Shown: positions 5,230-11,975 of the stretch, piece after piece
How the letters are laid out: each line of letters opens with the position of its first letter
Numbering within the stretch: the stretch's first letter is position 1
NCBI GenBank assembly: GCA_025935275.1
Contig: JAICVP010000038.1
Location: forward strand, 1 to 11,975
Length of the DNA: 11,975 bases
Origin: Thermoleophilia bacterium
GTDB taxonomy: Bacteria > Actinomycetota > Thermoleophilia > Gaiellales > Gaiellaceae
Reading direction: 5' to 3'
Made by a program: the position numbers and the translations under genes
Notes under the pieces: generated by a model
Told to the model about the DNA's origin: nothing
What the model saw: only the letters and a program-made list of their open reading frames with translations
Database searches by the model: none

Positions 5230-5313
5230 AAGAACCGCCTAGACGGGACGGACGCAGACGCAGGCTGGGGGACGCGCCGCAGTCACAAGTCGAGGATGGT
5301 AACAGGGCCTCAC

Positions 5314-5364
5314 GACGGGGCGCAAACGCACCCGTCCGGCCCTGCATCAGGCGTTCGAAGGGCC
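5314..5364. repeat. Two adjacent hairpins between the divergent cell-wall genes
   Basis: Hairpin 1 pairs GACGGG (5314-5319) with CCCGTC (5331-5336) and GCG (5320-5322) with CGC (5327-5329) around CAAA, with one bulged A. Hairpin 2 pairs GGCCCT (5338-5343) with AGGGCC (5359-5364). Neither has a T-run, so neither is an intrinsic terminator. They sit in the 172-base region 5230-5401 that must hold control sites for both genes, so operators are possible; chance in GC-rich DNA is the alternative. Confidence 0.3.
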
Positions 5365-5368
5365 GTGT

Positions 5369-5374
5369 TAGGGT
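5369..5374 (+). promoter_or_regulatory. -10 element of the 3D-domain gene
   Basis: TAGGGT lies 9 bases before an in-frame GTG at 5384, which would make a near-leaderless start 18 bases upstream of the annotated ATG. No consensus -35 is present at 17 or 18 bases. Confidence 0.35.
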
Positions 5375-5401
5375 GCTGGGCTCGTGCGGGCGAGATGGCA
5401 A

Positions 5402-6412
5402 ATGCGTCCGGCTCGGCTCGCGGTTGCCTGCGCGGCCGTTATCGCTCTCCTCGTCACCGCGACGTGGGCGCGCGCCGACGACCCCGCGGTCCGTGACCGC
5501 GTCGTCGGCCTGCGCACCGCCAACGAAAGCCTCCGCGCTCACTCGCAGAGCGCGCTGCTCGAGCTCTACTCGCTGCAGACCCGGCTGGCCCAGTCCGAGC
5601 GGAGGATCGGCGCGCTGGAGGAGCGAAGCGCGGAGGTCGAGAAGCAGCGCGAGGCGGCCCAGAAGGCCCTCGACGTCGCACGGACGAGCTTCCAGACGGC
5701 GCAGAGCCAGCTCGCCTCCCGCCTGCGCCAGCTGTACGTGGAGGGCGACGTCGATCCGCTGGCGGTGCTCCTCGGGGCGGAGTCGCTGGACGAGATCGTG
5801 TCCGCTCTCGACGGGCTCAACCGGCTCGCCACGCAGGACAAGGAGATCGTCGGCCAGCTCGCGCGGGCCAAGGTCGCGCTCCGTGCCGCTTCCAGCCGCC
5901 TCGCCGCGCGCGAGGCCGAGCTGAATGAGCTACTCACGGACGCCCGCGCCACGCGTTCGGCGCTCGCGGCCGCGCGCGAGGCGCGCGCCGCGTACCTCGC
6001 GAACCTGCGCCGCCAGGCGCAGCTGAACCAGAACCAGATCGCGCAGCTCAGCGCCCAGGCCACGGAGGCCTCGAACACCTCGGCAGACCTCACGGAGGAA
6101 GACACGAGCGCTCCGAGTGCTCCAAGCGTGCCCCCCGCTCCGCCCGCGGACGGAAGCAAGATGACGGTCTCGTCGACGGGCTACTGCCTGAAAGGCAACA
6201 CGGCGACCGGAGTTCCCACCAGCCCGGGCGTGGTCGCCGTCGACCCGTCGGTCATCCCGCTCGGCACGCGCATGTACGTGCCCGGGTACGGGGAGGGCGT
6301 CGCCGCCGACACCGGCTCGGCCGTGCAGGGCGAAACGATCGACGTCTGGTTCGAGTCGTGTGACCAGGCGATCGCCTGGGGCCGAAAGACGGTCACCATC
6401 ACCCTGCACTGA
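5402..6412 (+). CDS. Secreted coiled-coil protein with C-terminal 3D (double-psi barrel) domain
   Basis: A 336-residue exported protein. Residues 1-25 are a signal peptide (MRPARLAVACAAVIALLV to ARA). Residues about 30-225 are coiled coil. Residues 226-252 are a Ser/Pro/Ala-rich linker. Residues 255-336 are a 3D domain, named for three aspartates, here D281 in VAVDPSVIPLG, D303 in AADTG and D314 in IDVWF. 3D domains occur in YocH, MltA-like and Rpf-linked lytic enzymes, so a muralytic role is likely. Residues 104-153 align without gaps to residues 97-146 of the divergent NlpC/P60 protein (about 22 of 50 identical). The conserved LASRLRQLY, AVLLG.ESLD and LNRLATQD blocks mark this as the family hinge region. 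GTG 5384 is an alternative start. Confidence 0.87.
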   Translation: MRPARLAVACAAVIALLVTATWARADDPAVRDRVVGLRTANESLRAHSQSALLELYSLQTRLAQSERRIGALEERSAEVEKQREAAQKALDVARTSFQTAQSQLASRLRQLYVEGDVDPLAVLLGAESLDEIVSALDGLNRLATQDKEIVGQLARAKVALRAASSRLAAREAELNELLTDARATRSALAAAREARAAYLANLRRQAQLNQNQIAQLSAQATEASNTSADLTEEDTSAPSAPSVPPAPPADGSKMTVSSTGYCLKGNTATGVPTSPGVVAVDPSVIPLGTRMYVPGYGEGVAADTGSAVQGETIDVWFESCDQAIAWGRKTVTITLH

Positions 6413-6428
6413 CCCGGCCCGAAGCGAC

Positions 6429-6459
6429 TACACTGCCCGTCTCAAGCGCGAGGGAGGGG
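6429..6459 (+). promoter_or_regulatory. -10 element and ribosome site of the response regulator
   Basis: TACACT (6429-6434) fits TAnnnT and would start transcription near 6441. AGGGAGGGG (6451-6459) is a strong Shine-Dalgarno with GGAGG six bases before TTG 6464, which decides that start. No good -35 is visible; read-through from the 3D-domain gene 51 bases upstream is also possible. Confidence 0.45.
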
Positions 6460-6463
6460 CGTT

Positions 6464-7156
6464 TTGAGCGCGAGGGCGATGAGGGGGGACGAAGAGGGCG
6501 CCAAGGGGCTGGACGAGCTTCGGGTGCTCCTGGTCGACGACCACGACCTCTTCCGCACAGGGCTCCGCAATCTCCTCGAGCAGGAGGGAGTCAACGTGGT
6601 CGGAGAGGCGGAGAACGGCGAGGCGGCCATTCGGCTCGCGTCCGACCTCGCTCCCGACGTCGTGATCATGGACCTGAACATGCCGGGCGCCGGCGGGGTC
6701 GAAACGACGAGGCGCCTCTCGAGCCTGGCACCGCTCAGCCGGGTGGTCGTCCTCACGATCTCCGCGGACGACGACGACGTCATGAACGCCGTCATGGCCG
6801 GTGCGTGCGGCTACCTCCTGAAGGACTCCTCGATCCAGGAGCTCATCGCGGGGATCCGCGCCGCCTCCGAGGGCGAGTCGCTCATCTCGCCGCAGATCGC
6901 CGCCAAGGTCCTGCAGCGGCTGCGGGCACAGTCGAAGGACATCGATGCCGCCGAGACGATCCGCGCCGAACTCTCGGACCGCGAGCTCCAGGTCCTGAAG
7001 CTCATCGCGAACGGGAAGGACAACGCCCAGATCGCGAGTGAGCTCTTCATCAGCCCGAAGACGGTCAAGAACCACATCTCGAACATCCTCATGAAGCTGC
7101 AGATCGAGAACCGCATTCAGGCGGCCGTCTACGCGGTCAGAAGCGGGATCGTCTAG
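6464..7156 (+). CDS. NarL/FixJ-family response regulator (REC + LuxR-type HTH)
   Basis: A 230-residue two-component response regulator that should bind DNA after phosphorylation. The receiver domain (about 19-135) has the acidic pair D25-D26 in LLVDDHDLF, the phospho-acceptor D70 in VVIMDLNMPG, T98 in VVVLTIS and K120 in YLLKD. The LuxR-type helix-turn-helix (167-228) begins LSDRELQVLKLIANG and includes FISPKTVKNHISNILMKL, the recognition region. TTG 6464 is chosen because of its strong ribosome site; ATG 6479 in the same frame is possible but its GAGGG is only three bases away. No histidine kinase lies beside it, so it is an orphan here. It follows the 3D-domain gene by 51 bases on the same strand, and a link to cell-wall control is only suggested by position. 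Confidence 0.95.
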   Translation: MSARAMRGDEEGAKGLDELRVLLVDDHDLFRTGLRNLLEQEGVNVVGEAENGEAAIRLASDLAPDVVIMDLNMPGAGGVETTRRLSSLAPLSRVVVLTISADDDDVMNAVMAGACGYLLKDSSIQELIAGIRAASEGESLISPQIAAKVLQRLRAQSKDIDAAETIRAELSDRELQVLKLIANGKDNAQIASELFISPKTVKNHISNILMKLQIENRIQAAVYAVRSGIV

Positions 7157-7477
7157 CTAGGCGGCCGCGCGGACGGATTCGAGGTGCCTCTGGAGAGCCC
7201 CGAGCTGGCCGCGGAGGCCGTCCAGCTCCCGGTCGATGTCGCGCAGGCGGCCTGCAAGGGCCTTGAGCTCGTCGGCCTCCCTGGGGCCCTCGACGCTGTG
7301 CGCGAGCTCGCCGATCCGGCGCTCGAGCCGCAAACGCTCGCTGTCGAGCTGTAGGGCTCGCGCGTATCCGTCCGTCAACGTATCCTCCATCTCCGTGACG
7401 AGGGGCTTCCCGGGGTCGGCGGAGCGGGTCTTGAGCAGCGCTGTGATGCGCTCGAGGAGAGGGGCAAGGTCTGCCAT
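7157..7477 (-). CDS. Small coiled-coil protein of unknown function
   Basis: A 106-residue protein from ATG 7477 (108 from GTG 7483). It starts MADLAPLLERITALLKTR. From about residue 40 to the end it is rich in Leu, Arg, Glu and Asp with heptad spacing (LDSERLRLERRIGELAHSV, then LKALAGRLRDIDRELDGLRG), so two helices forming a coiled coil are likely. There is no signal peptide or membrane segment and no recognised family. The stop codon directly abuts the stop of the convergent response-regulator gene. The 5' end overlaps the divergent carboxypeptidase: both start codons share the CATG at 7475-7478. Coding reality is supported by open frame length, amino-acid pattern and a CATAAT -10 box just upstream. 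Confidence 0.7.
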   Translation of the reverse strand: MADLAPLLERITALLKTRSADPGKPLVTEMEDTLTDGYARALQLDSERLRLERRIGELAHSVEGPREADELKALAGRLRDIDRELDGLRGQLGALQRHLESVRAAA

Positions 7478-8756
7478 GAGCACGACCGATTATGGGTCCT
7501 GGCCGCGGCCTGTTCATGGGCCGGAAGGCCTATCCTCGAGACCCCGGAGACCCATCTCCTGGACGCGTGCTCTTCTCGCTCTGACGGCCGTTTTCGTGGC
7601 CCTCGCAGCGGCCGCGCCCGCCGGCGCCACCTTGAAGACCCGCCTCGACCGCGCGCTGCGGGCGCAGGGCGTCTCCAGTAGCCAGACGGGCGCGATCGTG
7701 TTCGACCTCTCGCAGAACGCCTACGTCTACCGCAAGAACTCGGCAATCTCGCTGAAGCCGGCCTCGAACGAGAAGCTGCCCGTCGCAGTGACCTCGCTCT
7801 CCATCCTCGGACCCGGCTACACGATCCCGACGGAGCTTCGCGGGCAGGGACGCCAGACGGGCACGATCTGGCACGGGAGGCTGATCCTGAAGGGCTACGG
7901 GGATCCCGCCCTCTCGGGCCCGCAGCTGGGCCGCTTCGCACGCGCCGTCAAGAATCTCGGGATCACGCGCGTGTCCGGCGCGATCGTCGGAGACGAGTCC
8001 TTCTTCGACAAGGTGCGCATGGGGCCCGGCTGGAAGCCCTCCTTCTACAAGGACGAGTGCCCGCCGCTGTCGGCGCTCATCGTCAACCGCGCCCACTTCA
8101 AGGGCTACATCACGGGGAAGCCTGCGCTCGCGGCCGCCAAGATGCTGCGCGCGAAGCTCCTCAAGCGCGGAATCCAAGTGGCCGGCCGGGCGCGGTTGGG
8201 GCGTGCAGACCCGAGCTCGACGGTGCTTGCCACCGAGCGGTCCCCGGCGCTCCGCTGGCTCGTGCGCACCATGGACCGGCAGAGCGACAACTTCTATGCG
8301 GAGATGCTGACCAAGCTCCTCGGCGCGGTCGAGGCCGACGAGGGCTCGACTTGGGCGGGCACACGCGTCATCAGGAAGGAGCTGCGCTCGCGCGACGTCC
8401 CGCTGCGTGGCGTCGTGCTCTCGGACGGCTCCGGCCTTTCGGCGTACGACCGCCTGACGGCCAAGGCGGTCGCCCGGCTCCTGCGCTCGGCGTACACGGA
8501 CTCGAAGATCTCGCCCTCGTTCCTGGGTTCCCTGCCGACCGCCGGCGTGAACGGGACCCTCGTCGACCGCATGACGAGCGGGCCTGCATACCGAAACGTG
8601 TACGCCAAGACCGGGACCACGGACTCTGCGTCGGCTCTCTCAGGCTACGTGAGGTCGCGGTTCATCTTCTCGATCCTCATGAACGGGAGCCCGATCCCCT
8701 GGTGGTACGCCCGCGAGGCGCAGGACCGCTTCGCGCAGGTGCTAGCCGGCCAATAG
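7476..8756 (+). CDS. dacB: D-alanyl-D-alanine carboxypeptidase/endopeptidase, PBP4 (S13) family
   Basis: A 426-residue penicillin-binding protein of peptidase family S13, which trims D-Ala from stem peptides or cuts cross-links in the wall. All three active-site motifs are present: S97-N-E-K100 in KPASNEKLPVAV, S270-D-N272 in RQSDNFYAEML, and K378-T-G380 in VYAKTGTTDSASALSGYV. Between SxxK and SxN lie about 170 residues, the large insertion typical of PBP4. The N-terminus has a long n-region (about 27 residues) before the hydrophobic stretch ALLALTAVFVALAAAAPAGA, so it is exported. ATG 7476 has AAGG six bases upstream and is chosen over upstream in-frame ATGs, which would run further into the divergent gene. 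The last 15 bases overlap the convergent ligA. Confidence 0.93.
   Translation: MSTTDYGSWPRPVHGPEGLSSRPRRPISWTRALLALTAVFVALAAAAPAGATLKTRLDRALRAQGVSSSQTGAIVFDLSQNAYVYRKNSAISLKPASNEKLPVAVTSLSILGPGYTIPTELRGQGRQTGTIWHGRLILKGYGDPALSGPQLGRFARAVKNLGITRVSGAIVGDESFFDKVRMGPGWKPSFYKDECPPLSALIVNRAHFKGYITGKPALAAAKMLRAKLLKRGIQVAGRARLGRADPSSTVLATERSPALRWLVRTMDRQSDNFYAEMLTKLLGAVEADEGSTWAGTRVIRKELRSRDVPLRGVVLSDGSGLSAYDRLTAKAVARLLRSAYTDSKISPSFLGSLPTAGVNGTLVDRMTSGPAYRNVYAKTGTTDSASALSGYVRSRFIFSILMNGSPIPWWYAREAQDRFAQVLAGQ
7489..7494 (-). promoter_or_regulatory. -10 element of the coiled-coil gene
   Basis: CATAAT on the minus strand matches TATAAT at five of six bases and lies inside codons 5-7 of the carboxypeptidase gene. 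The predicted start is close to GTG 7483, so the mRNA would have a leader of 0-5 bases. No -35 match is seen. Confidence 0.4.
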
Positions 8757-10760
8757 CTTTTCGAGCGCGGCCTCGTCGAGGAGCTCGACGCCCGTCTTCT
8801 GTGCCTTCGTGAGCTTCGAGGCGCCCGGCTCTTCTCCGACGATGAGGGCGGTCGTCTTCGCCGAGACCGAGTTCGTGACCTTGGCGCCCGCGGCCTCCAG
8901 GGCCGCCGCTGCCTGCTCGCGCGACCAGCGCTCGAGCGTCCCGGTGATGACGTAGGTCTTGCCGGTGAGCGGCCCTTCTCTCGGCTTGTCCTCCTCGCCG
9001 AGCTCGAAGCGCAGGCCCAGGGAGCGCAGCTCCTCCACGAGCGCCCGGTTCTGCTCGTCCTCGAACCACTCGACGATGATCTCCGCGCGGTCGGGCCCGA
9101 ACCCGTCCACCTCCTCGACCTCCTCCTGCGAGGCGGCGAGGAGCCTGTCCACGTTGCCGAAGTGGCGCGCGAGGCTCTGGGCGAGCACCCAGCCGAGCTT
9201 CGGGATGTTCAGGCCGAGGAGGACGCGCGAGAACGGCACCTGCTTCGACCCCTGGATGGCGTCGATGGCGGCGCTCGCCGAGATCTCCGCAAAGCCCTCG
9301 AGCTCGAGCAGCTGCTCCTTCGTCAGGCGGTAGAGGTCGGGCAGCGACCTGACGAGCCCCTTCTCCCAGAGAAGCCGGACGGTCTGCTCGCCGACGCCTT
9401 CGATGTCGGCCGGCCCTTCGACCCAGTTGATCAGCGTCTCCAACCCGCGCGAGGGGCACGCGCGATTCGGGCACCGATGCATGACCTCGCCTTCGGGCTT
9501 CACGATCTCCGTGCCGCAGAGCGGGCAGTTCTTCGGCATGCGGAACCGCTTTGTTCCCTTCCGGTGCGGCCCGGCAGGACCGACGATCTGCGGGATGACG
9601 TCGCCGGCGCGCTGGACGATGACGTCGTCGCCCTCGCGGATCTCCTTGCGGTTGATGTCCTCCTCGTTGTGGAGGGTCGCGCGGGAGACGGTGACGCCGC
9701 CGACCTCGACGGGCTCCATCAGCGCCCAGGGGTTCAGGGCCCCCGTGCGGCCGACCCGGATGAGGATCTTGTTGAGCCGAGTCACCGCGGTCATCGGCGC
9801 CCACTTGTAAGCCCGCGCCCAGCGCGGACGTTGGTGGAGGGCCCCCAGCCGGTCCTGCTGCGCGAAGGAATCGACCTTGATCACGAGCCCGTCGATTTCG
9901 TAGTCGAGCTCGATGCGGCGCTTCTCCCAGTCGCGGCATGCCTTCGCGACGGACTCGATCGATTCATGCAGCTCCGCGTACGGGTTCGTGCGGAAGCCGT
10001 GATCCCGGAGCCACCGCAGGGAGTCCCAATGACCCTCCGCCGGCAGCCCTTCCCGCCGGCCGAGGCCGTGAATCCAGATCGCGAGCGGCCGGGCGGCGGT
10101 GATCGACGAGTCTTTCTGGCGAAGCGAGCCCGCCGCGGCGTTGCGCGGATTCGGCGTCGGCTTCTTGCCCTCGGCGACGAGCCGCTCGTTCAGCTCGTTG
10201 AAACCCGAGAGCGGCAGGTAGACCTCTCCACGCACCTCGAGCAGGGCAGGTGGGGCCTCCCCGTCCTCAAGCTGCATGCGCATCGAGATCGCCTTGATCG
10301 TCCTCAGGTTGACGGTGACGTCCTCGCCCCGGGAGCCGTCGCCACGCGTCGCGCCGCGCACGAAGACGCCGTCCTCGTAGAGAAGGTTGATGGAGAGGCC
10401 GTCGATCTTGGGCTCCGTCACATAGCGCACGTCATCCGTCCCGAGGCGCTTGACCACGTCGGCATGCCACTTCTCGAGCTGCTCGTCGGTCGTGACCTTC
10501 TCGAGCGAGCCCATCGGCGTCGGGTGCTCGACCTTCGCGAACTTGTCGGAGGGCGGCGCCCCGACCCGCTGCGTCGGGCTGTCCGGAGTCTGGAGCTCCG
10601 GGTGCTCTCGCTCCAGCTCGAGGAGCTCGTCCCAGAGCTTGTCGAACTCGGCGTCCGGGATCTCCGGCTCGTCGAGGACGTGGTAGCGGTAGAGGTGGTA
10701 GTCGACCTGGTCGCGGAGCTCGGCGATGCGCCCCTCGACCGTCTTCGTCCTAGAGGACAT
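8742..10760 (-). CDS. ligA: NAD-dependent DNA ligase LigA
   Basis: A 672-residue NAD-dependent DNA ligase that seals nicks in replication and repair. The Ia domain covers about 1-75 with YHLYRYHVLDEPEIPDAEFD. The adenylation domain holds the active lysine K118 in EPKIDGLS, RGDGSRGEDVT (139-149) and IDGLVIKVD (289-297). The OB fold follows with GRTGALNPWA and VQRAGDVIPQIV. The zinc finger is C412, C415, C430 and C435. Helix-hairpin-helix repeats span about 450-580 and a BRCT domain about 594-672 (LTGKTYVITGTLERWSREQA). The length is standard. ATG 10760 is chosen for its GGAGGAG seven bases upstream; it overlaps the HAD gene stop by 11 bases, so translation is probably coupled. An in-frame start at 10808 would add 16 residues inside the HAD gene. 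Third gene of the truA-HAD-ligA operon. Confidence 0.97.
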   Translation of the reverse strand: MSSRTKTVEGRIAELRDQVDYHLYRYHVLDEPEIPDAEFDKLWDELLELEREHPELQTPDSPTQRVGAPPSDKFAKVEHPTPMGSLEKVTTDEQLEKWHADVVKRLGTDDVRYVTEPKIDGLSINLLYEDGVFVRGATRGDGSRGEDVTVNLRTIKAISMRMQLEDGEAPPALLEVRGEVYLPLSGFNELNERLVAEGKKPTPNPRNAAAGSLRQKDSSITAARPLAIWIHGLGRREGLPAEGHWDSLRWLRDHGFRTNPYAELHESIESVAKACRDWEKRRIELDYEIDGLVIKVDSFAQQDRLGALHQRPRWARAYKWAPMTAVTRLNKILIRVGRTGALNPWALMEPVEVGGVTVSRATLHNEEDINRKEIREGDDVIVQRAGDVIPQIVGPAGPHRKGTKRFRMPKNCPLCGTEIVKPEGEVMHRCPNRACPSRGLETLINWVEGPADIEGVGEQTVRLLWEKGLVRSLPDLYRLTKEQLLELEGFAEISASAAIDAIQGSKQVPFSRVLLGLNIPKLGWVLAQSLARHFGNVDRLLAASQEEVEEVDGFGPDRAEIIVEWFEDEQNRALVEELRSLGLRFELGEEDKPREGPLTGKTYVITGTLERWSREQAAAALEAAGAKVTNSVSAKTTALIVGEEPGASKLTKAQKTGVELLDEAALEKLLAG

Positions 10761-11385
10761 CGAGCAGCTCCTCCGGCGAGTGCACGACCGCGTCGGCGCC
10801 GGTCTCACGCAGGCGCTCGACCGGATGGATCTTCCCCCAGGAAACCGCGACCGTGAAGACGCCGGCCGCCTTGCCCGCGCCCATGTCGAACGGCGAGTCC
10901 CCCACGAACGCCGCCTCCTCGGGCCGGGAGCCCAACCGGTCGAGTGCGGTCAACACGGGCTCGGGGTGCGGCTTGTGGTGCTCGGTCTGCTCCGAGGTGA
11001 CCACGGTGTCGAAGTAGGGCTCGAGCGGGAGGATGGCGAAGGCGAGCTCGACCGTCTTGCGGCGCTTCGCGGTCACGATGCCGAGCTGCCGGCCTTCGGT
11101 CTTGAAGCGGTCGAGCACCCGCTCGATGCCCTCGAACGCGACGAGGTCGTCGTGCAACGGCTCGTTGTGCTCCCGGTAGACGCGCACGAGCTCGTCCACG
11201 CGCTCCTCGTCGAACGCCCGCATCTGGTCGTAGATATTGGAGCCGCCGACCGCCGCGGCGAGCACCTCGTCCGGGATCTGGCGACCGAGCACCGTGTTCG
11301 TCGCGTGGCGGAAGGAAGACAGGATGATCTCCCCGGAGTCGATCAGCGTGCCGTCGAGGTCGAAGAGGACGGTCGGATAGCGCAT
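10750..11385 (-). CDS. HAD-superfamily phosphatase, Gph/PpaX-like
   Basis: A 211-residue HAD hydrolase with an alpha-helical cap (subfamily IA). Motif I is FDLDGTLIDS with nucleophile D9 and acid D11; motif II is IVTAKRR with T105; motif III is K138 in HHKPHPEPV; motif IV is VGDSPFDM with D163 and D167. The cap is residues about 16-80. The pattern matches phosphoglycolate phosphatase (Gph) and pyrophosphatase PpaX; the substrate cannot be told from sequence. If Gph-like it would remove 2-phosphoglycolate, which also arises from repair of oxidised DNA ends. It lies between truA (2-base gap, so its ATG follows the truA stop) and ligA (11-base overlap); all three are likely on one transcript. 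No separate promoter or strong ribosome site is visible. Confidence 0.9.
   Translation of the reverse strand: MRYPTVLFDLDGTLIDSGEIILSSFRHATNTVLGRQIPDEVLAAAVGGSNIYDQMRAFDEERVDELVRVYREHNEPLHDDLVAFEGIERVLDRFKTEGRQLGIVTAKRRKTVELAFAILPLEPYFDTVVTSEQTEHHKPHPEPVLTALDRLGSRPEEAAFVGDSPFDMGAGKAAGVFTVAVSWGKIHPVERLRETGADAVVHSPEELLDVL
10768..10774 (-). promoter_or_regulatory. Ribosome binding site of ligA inside the HAD gene
   Basis: GGAGGAG on the minus strand, seven bases before the ligA ATG, also encodes the Glu-Glu of the HAD protein's C-terminus. It sets the ligA start at 10760 and supports translational coupling. Confidence 0.7.
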
Positions 11386-11387
11386 GC

Positions 11388-11975
11388 CTAGTAGTGAACC
11401 TGCTCGAGATAGAGGCCCCAGGGAGGAGCAGTCGTTCCGGCTTCGTCACGTGGACGTCCTTCGAGCAGACGCTTGAAGGCCGCCGGATCCACTTCCAGCA
11501 TCGTACCGACCAGGGTTCTGACCATGTGTCGCAGGAAGCTGTCTGCAGTGATCCGGAACTCGAGCAGGTCGCCGTCGCGGCGCCACTCGGCTGCCTCGAC
11601 CACGCGCACGAAGACTTCGTGCTGCGTCTCGGTGGGCGTGAAGGCGCGAAAGTCGTGCTCGCCCAGGAGGGCGGCGGCACACTCGGCGAGTGCCTCCTCA
11701 GCGATCGGGCGCGGCCACCAGAGCGCGCTACCGCGCTCAAAGGGAGACGACGTCTCGCGCCGCCAGATTCGGTAGACGTAGGAGCGGCCCTTGGCGGAGA
11801 AACGAGCATGGAAGTCGTCGTCCATCTCCTCCGTGGCGATGACGGCGACGTCGTCCGGGAGGACGCCGTTCAGGGCCACCGGCGCGCGGTGCGAGGGAGG
11901 GCCTGCCGACCCCGTGAAGCTCGCCACCTGGGCAAGGGCATGGACGCCGGCATCCGTCCGCCCCGCGACGGCCAG
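11388..11975 (-). CDS. truA: tRNA pseudouridine synthase A (5' end beyond window)
   Basis: The window shows the C-terminal 195 residues; about 55-60 N-terminal residues lie beyond the right edge, judged from the usual length of about 250. TruA converts uridines 38-40 in the tRNA anticodon stem to pseudouridine. The catalytic aspartate is in GRTDAGVHA at the very start of the visible part (visible residue 8). Other family landmarks are FHARFSAKGRSYVYRI (55-70), DFRAFTPT (108-115), FLRHMVRTLVGTMLEV (147-162) and APPWGLYLEQVHY at the end. The frame is open to the window edge, so the GTG at 11927 is internal and not the start. It is the first visible gene of the operon with the HAD phosphatase and ligA. 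Confidence 0.96.
   Translation of the reverse strand: MAVAGRTDAGVHALAQVASFTGSAGPPSHRAPVALNGVLPDDVAVIATEEMDDDFHARFSAKGRSYVYRIWRRETSSPFERGSALWWPRPIAEEALAECAAALLGEHDFRAFTPTETQHEVFVRVVEAAEWRRDGDLLEFRITADSFLRHMVRTLVGTMLEVDPAAFKRLLEGRPRDEAGTTAPPWGLYLEQVHY

Noticed and set aside
5282..5303. GTCAC (5282-5286) and GTAAC (5299-5303) as an MtrA-type direct repeat between the cell-wall genes.
   Set aside because: The 17-base period does not match the roughly 11-base spacing of known MtrA sites, and one half-site is imperfect.
4907..5542. Long minus-strand frame covering the start of the 3D-domain gene and the divergent region.
   Set aside because: Its translation is low-complexity Arg/Pro/Ser-rich and antisense to two well-supported genes.
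9162..10856. A 564-residue open frame on the plus strand opposite ligA.
   Set aside because: It is the mirror frame of high-GC ligA codons; it shows no domain, and ligA is beyond doubt.

Overview
The window is about 12 kb of gene-dense, high-GC chromosomal DNA with a G/C-biased third codon position and many very short or overlapping gene junctions. The gene set is Ku, NAD-dependent ligase, a NarL/LuxR response regulator, an RsbW-like kinase, a RipA/CwlO-type NlpC/P60 hydrolase and a PBP4-type carboxypeptidase. Together with several TAnnnT -10 boxes placed 6-9 bases before start codons (the leaderless pattern common in Actinobacteria), this points to an actinobacterium, perhaps a deep lineage such as Thermoleophilia/Gaiellales. 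The lineage call is an inference. There is no phage, transposon, CRISPR or toxin module; this is core chromosome rather than an accessory island.

Layout from left to right. A signal-peptide polytopic membrane protein runs off the left edge on the minus strand, 25 bases downstream of a tRNA-Pro(CGG) on the same strand. A Nif3-like metal protein diverges from the tRNA and overlaps, tail to tail, an alpha/beta hydrolase. Between the hydrolase and a 57-residue helix-turn-helix-like protein (plus strand) lies the most interesting non-coding piece. It has a good promoter, a short hairpin, and an intrinsic terminator whose 3' arm can instead pair with an upstream segment, which is the layout of a transcription attenuator or riboswitch. 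Next comes a small fragment resembling a D-W-A-V-G propeller repeat, then Ku (minus) diverging from an orphan RsbW-like ATPase (plus).

The centre holds two divergently transcribed secreted cell-wall proteins, NlpC/P60 (minus) and 3D-domain (plus). They share a homologous coiled-coil N-terminal region but carry unrelated C-terminal domains. The NlpC/P60 gene has a full signal peptide but no ATG, GTG or TTG in front of it; the codon in the right place is ATC. An orphan NarL-type response regulator follows. Then a small coiled-coil protein and a secreted D-Ala-D-Ala carboxypeptidase diverge with start codons that overlap in one CATG.

The right end is a minus-strand operon, truA - HAD phosphatase - ligA, with a 2-base gap and then an 11-base overlap. 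It converges on and overlaps the carboxypeptidase gene by 15 bases. truA runs off the right edge.

Three themes connect the genes: peptidoglycan remodelling (NlpC/P60, 3D, PBP4), DNA end joining and repair (Ku, LigA), and signalling (RsbW-like, NarL-like). No gene here forms a recognisable new defence or biosynthetic system. The novelty is in expression signals: the attenuator-like leader, the AUC-start candidate, two near-symmetric bidirectional -10 elements, and several likely leaderless genes.
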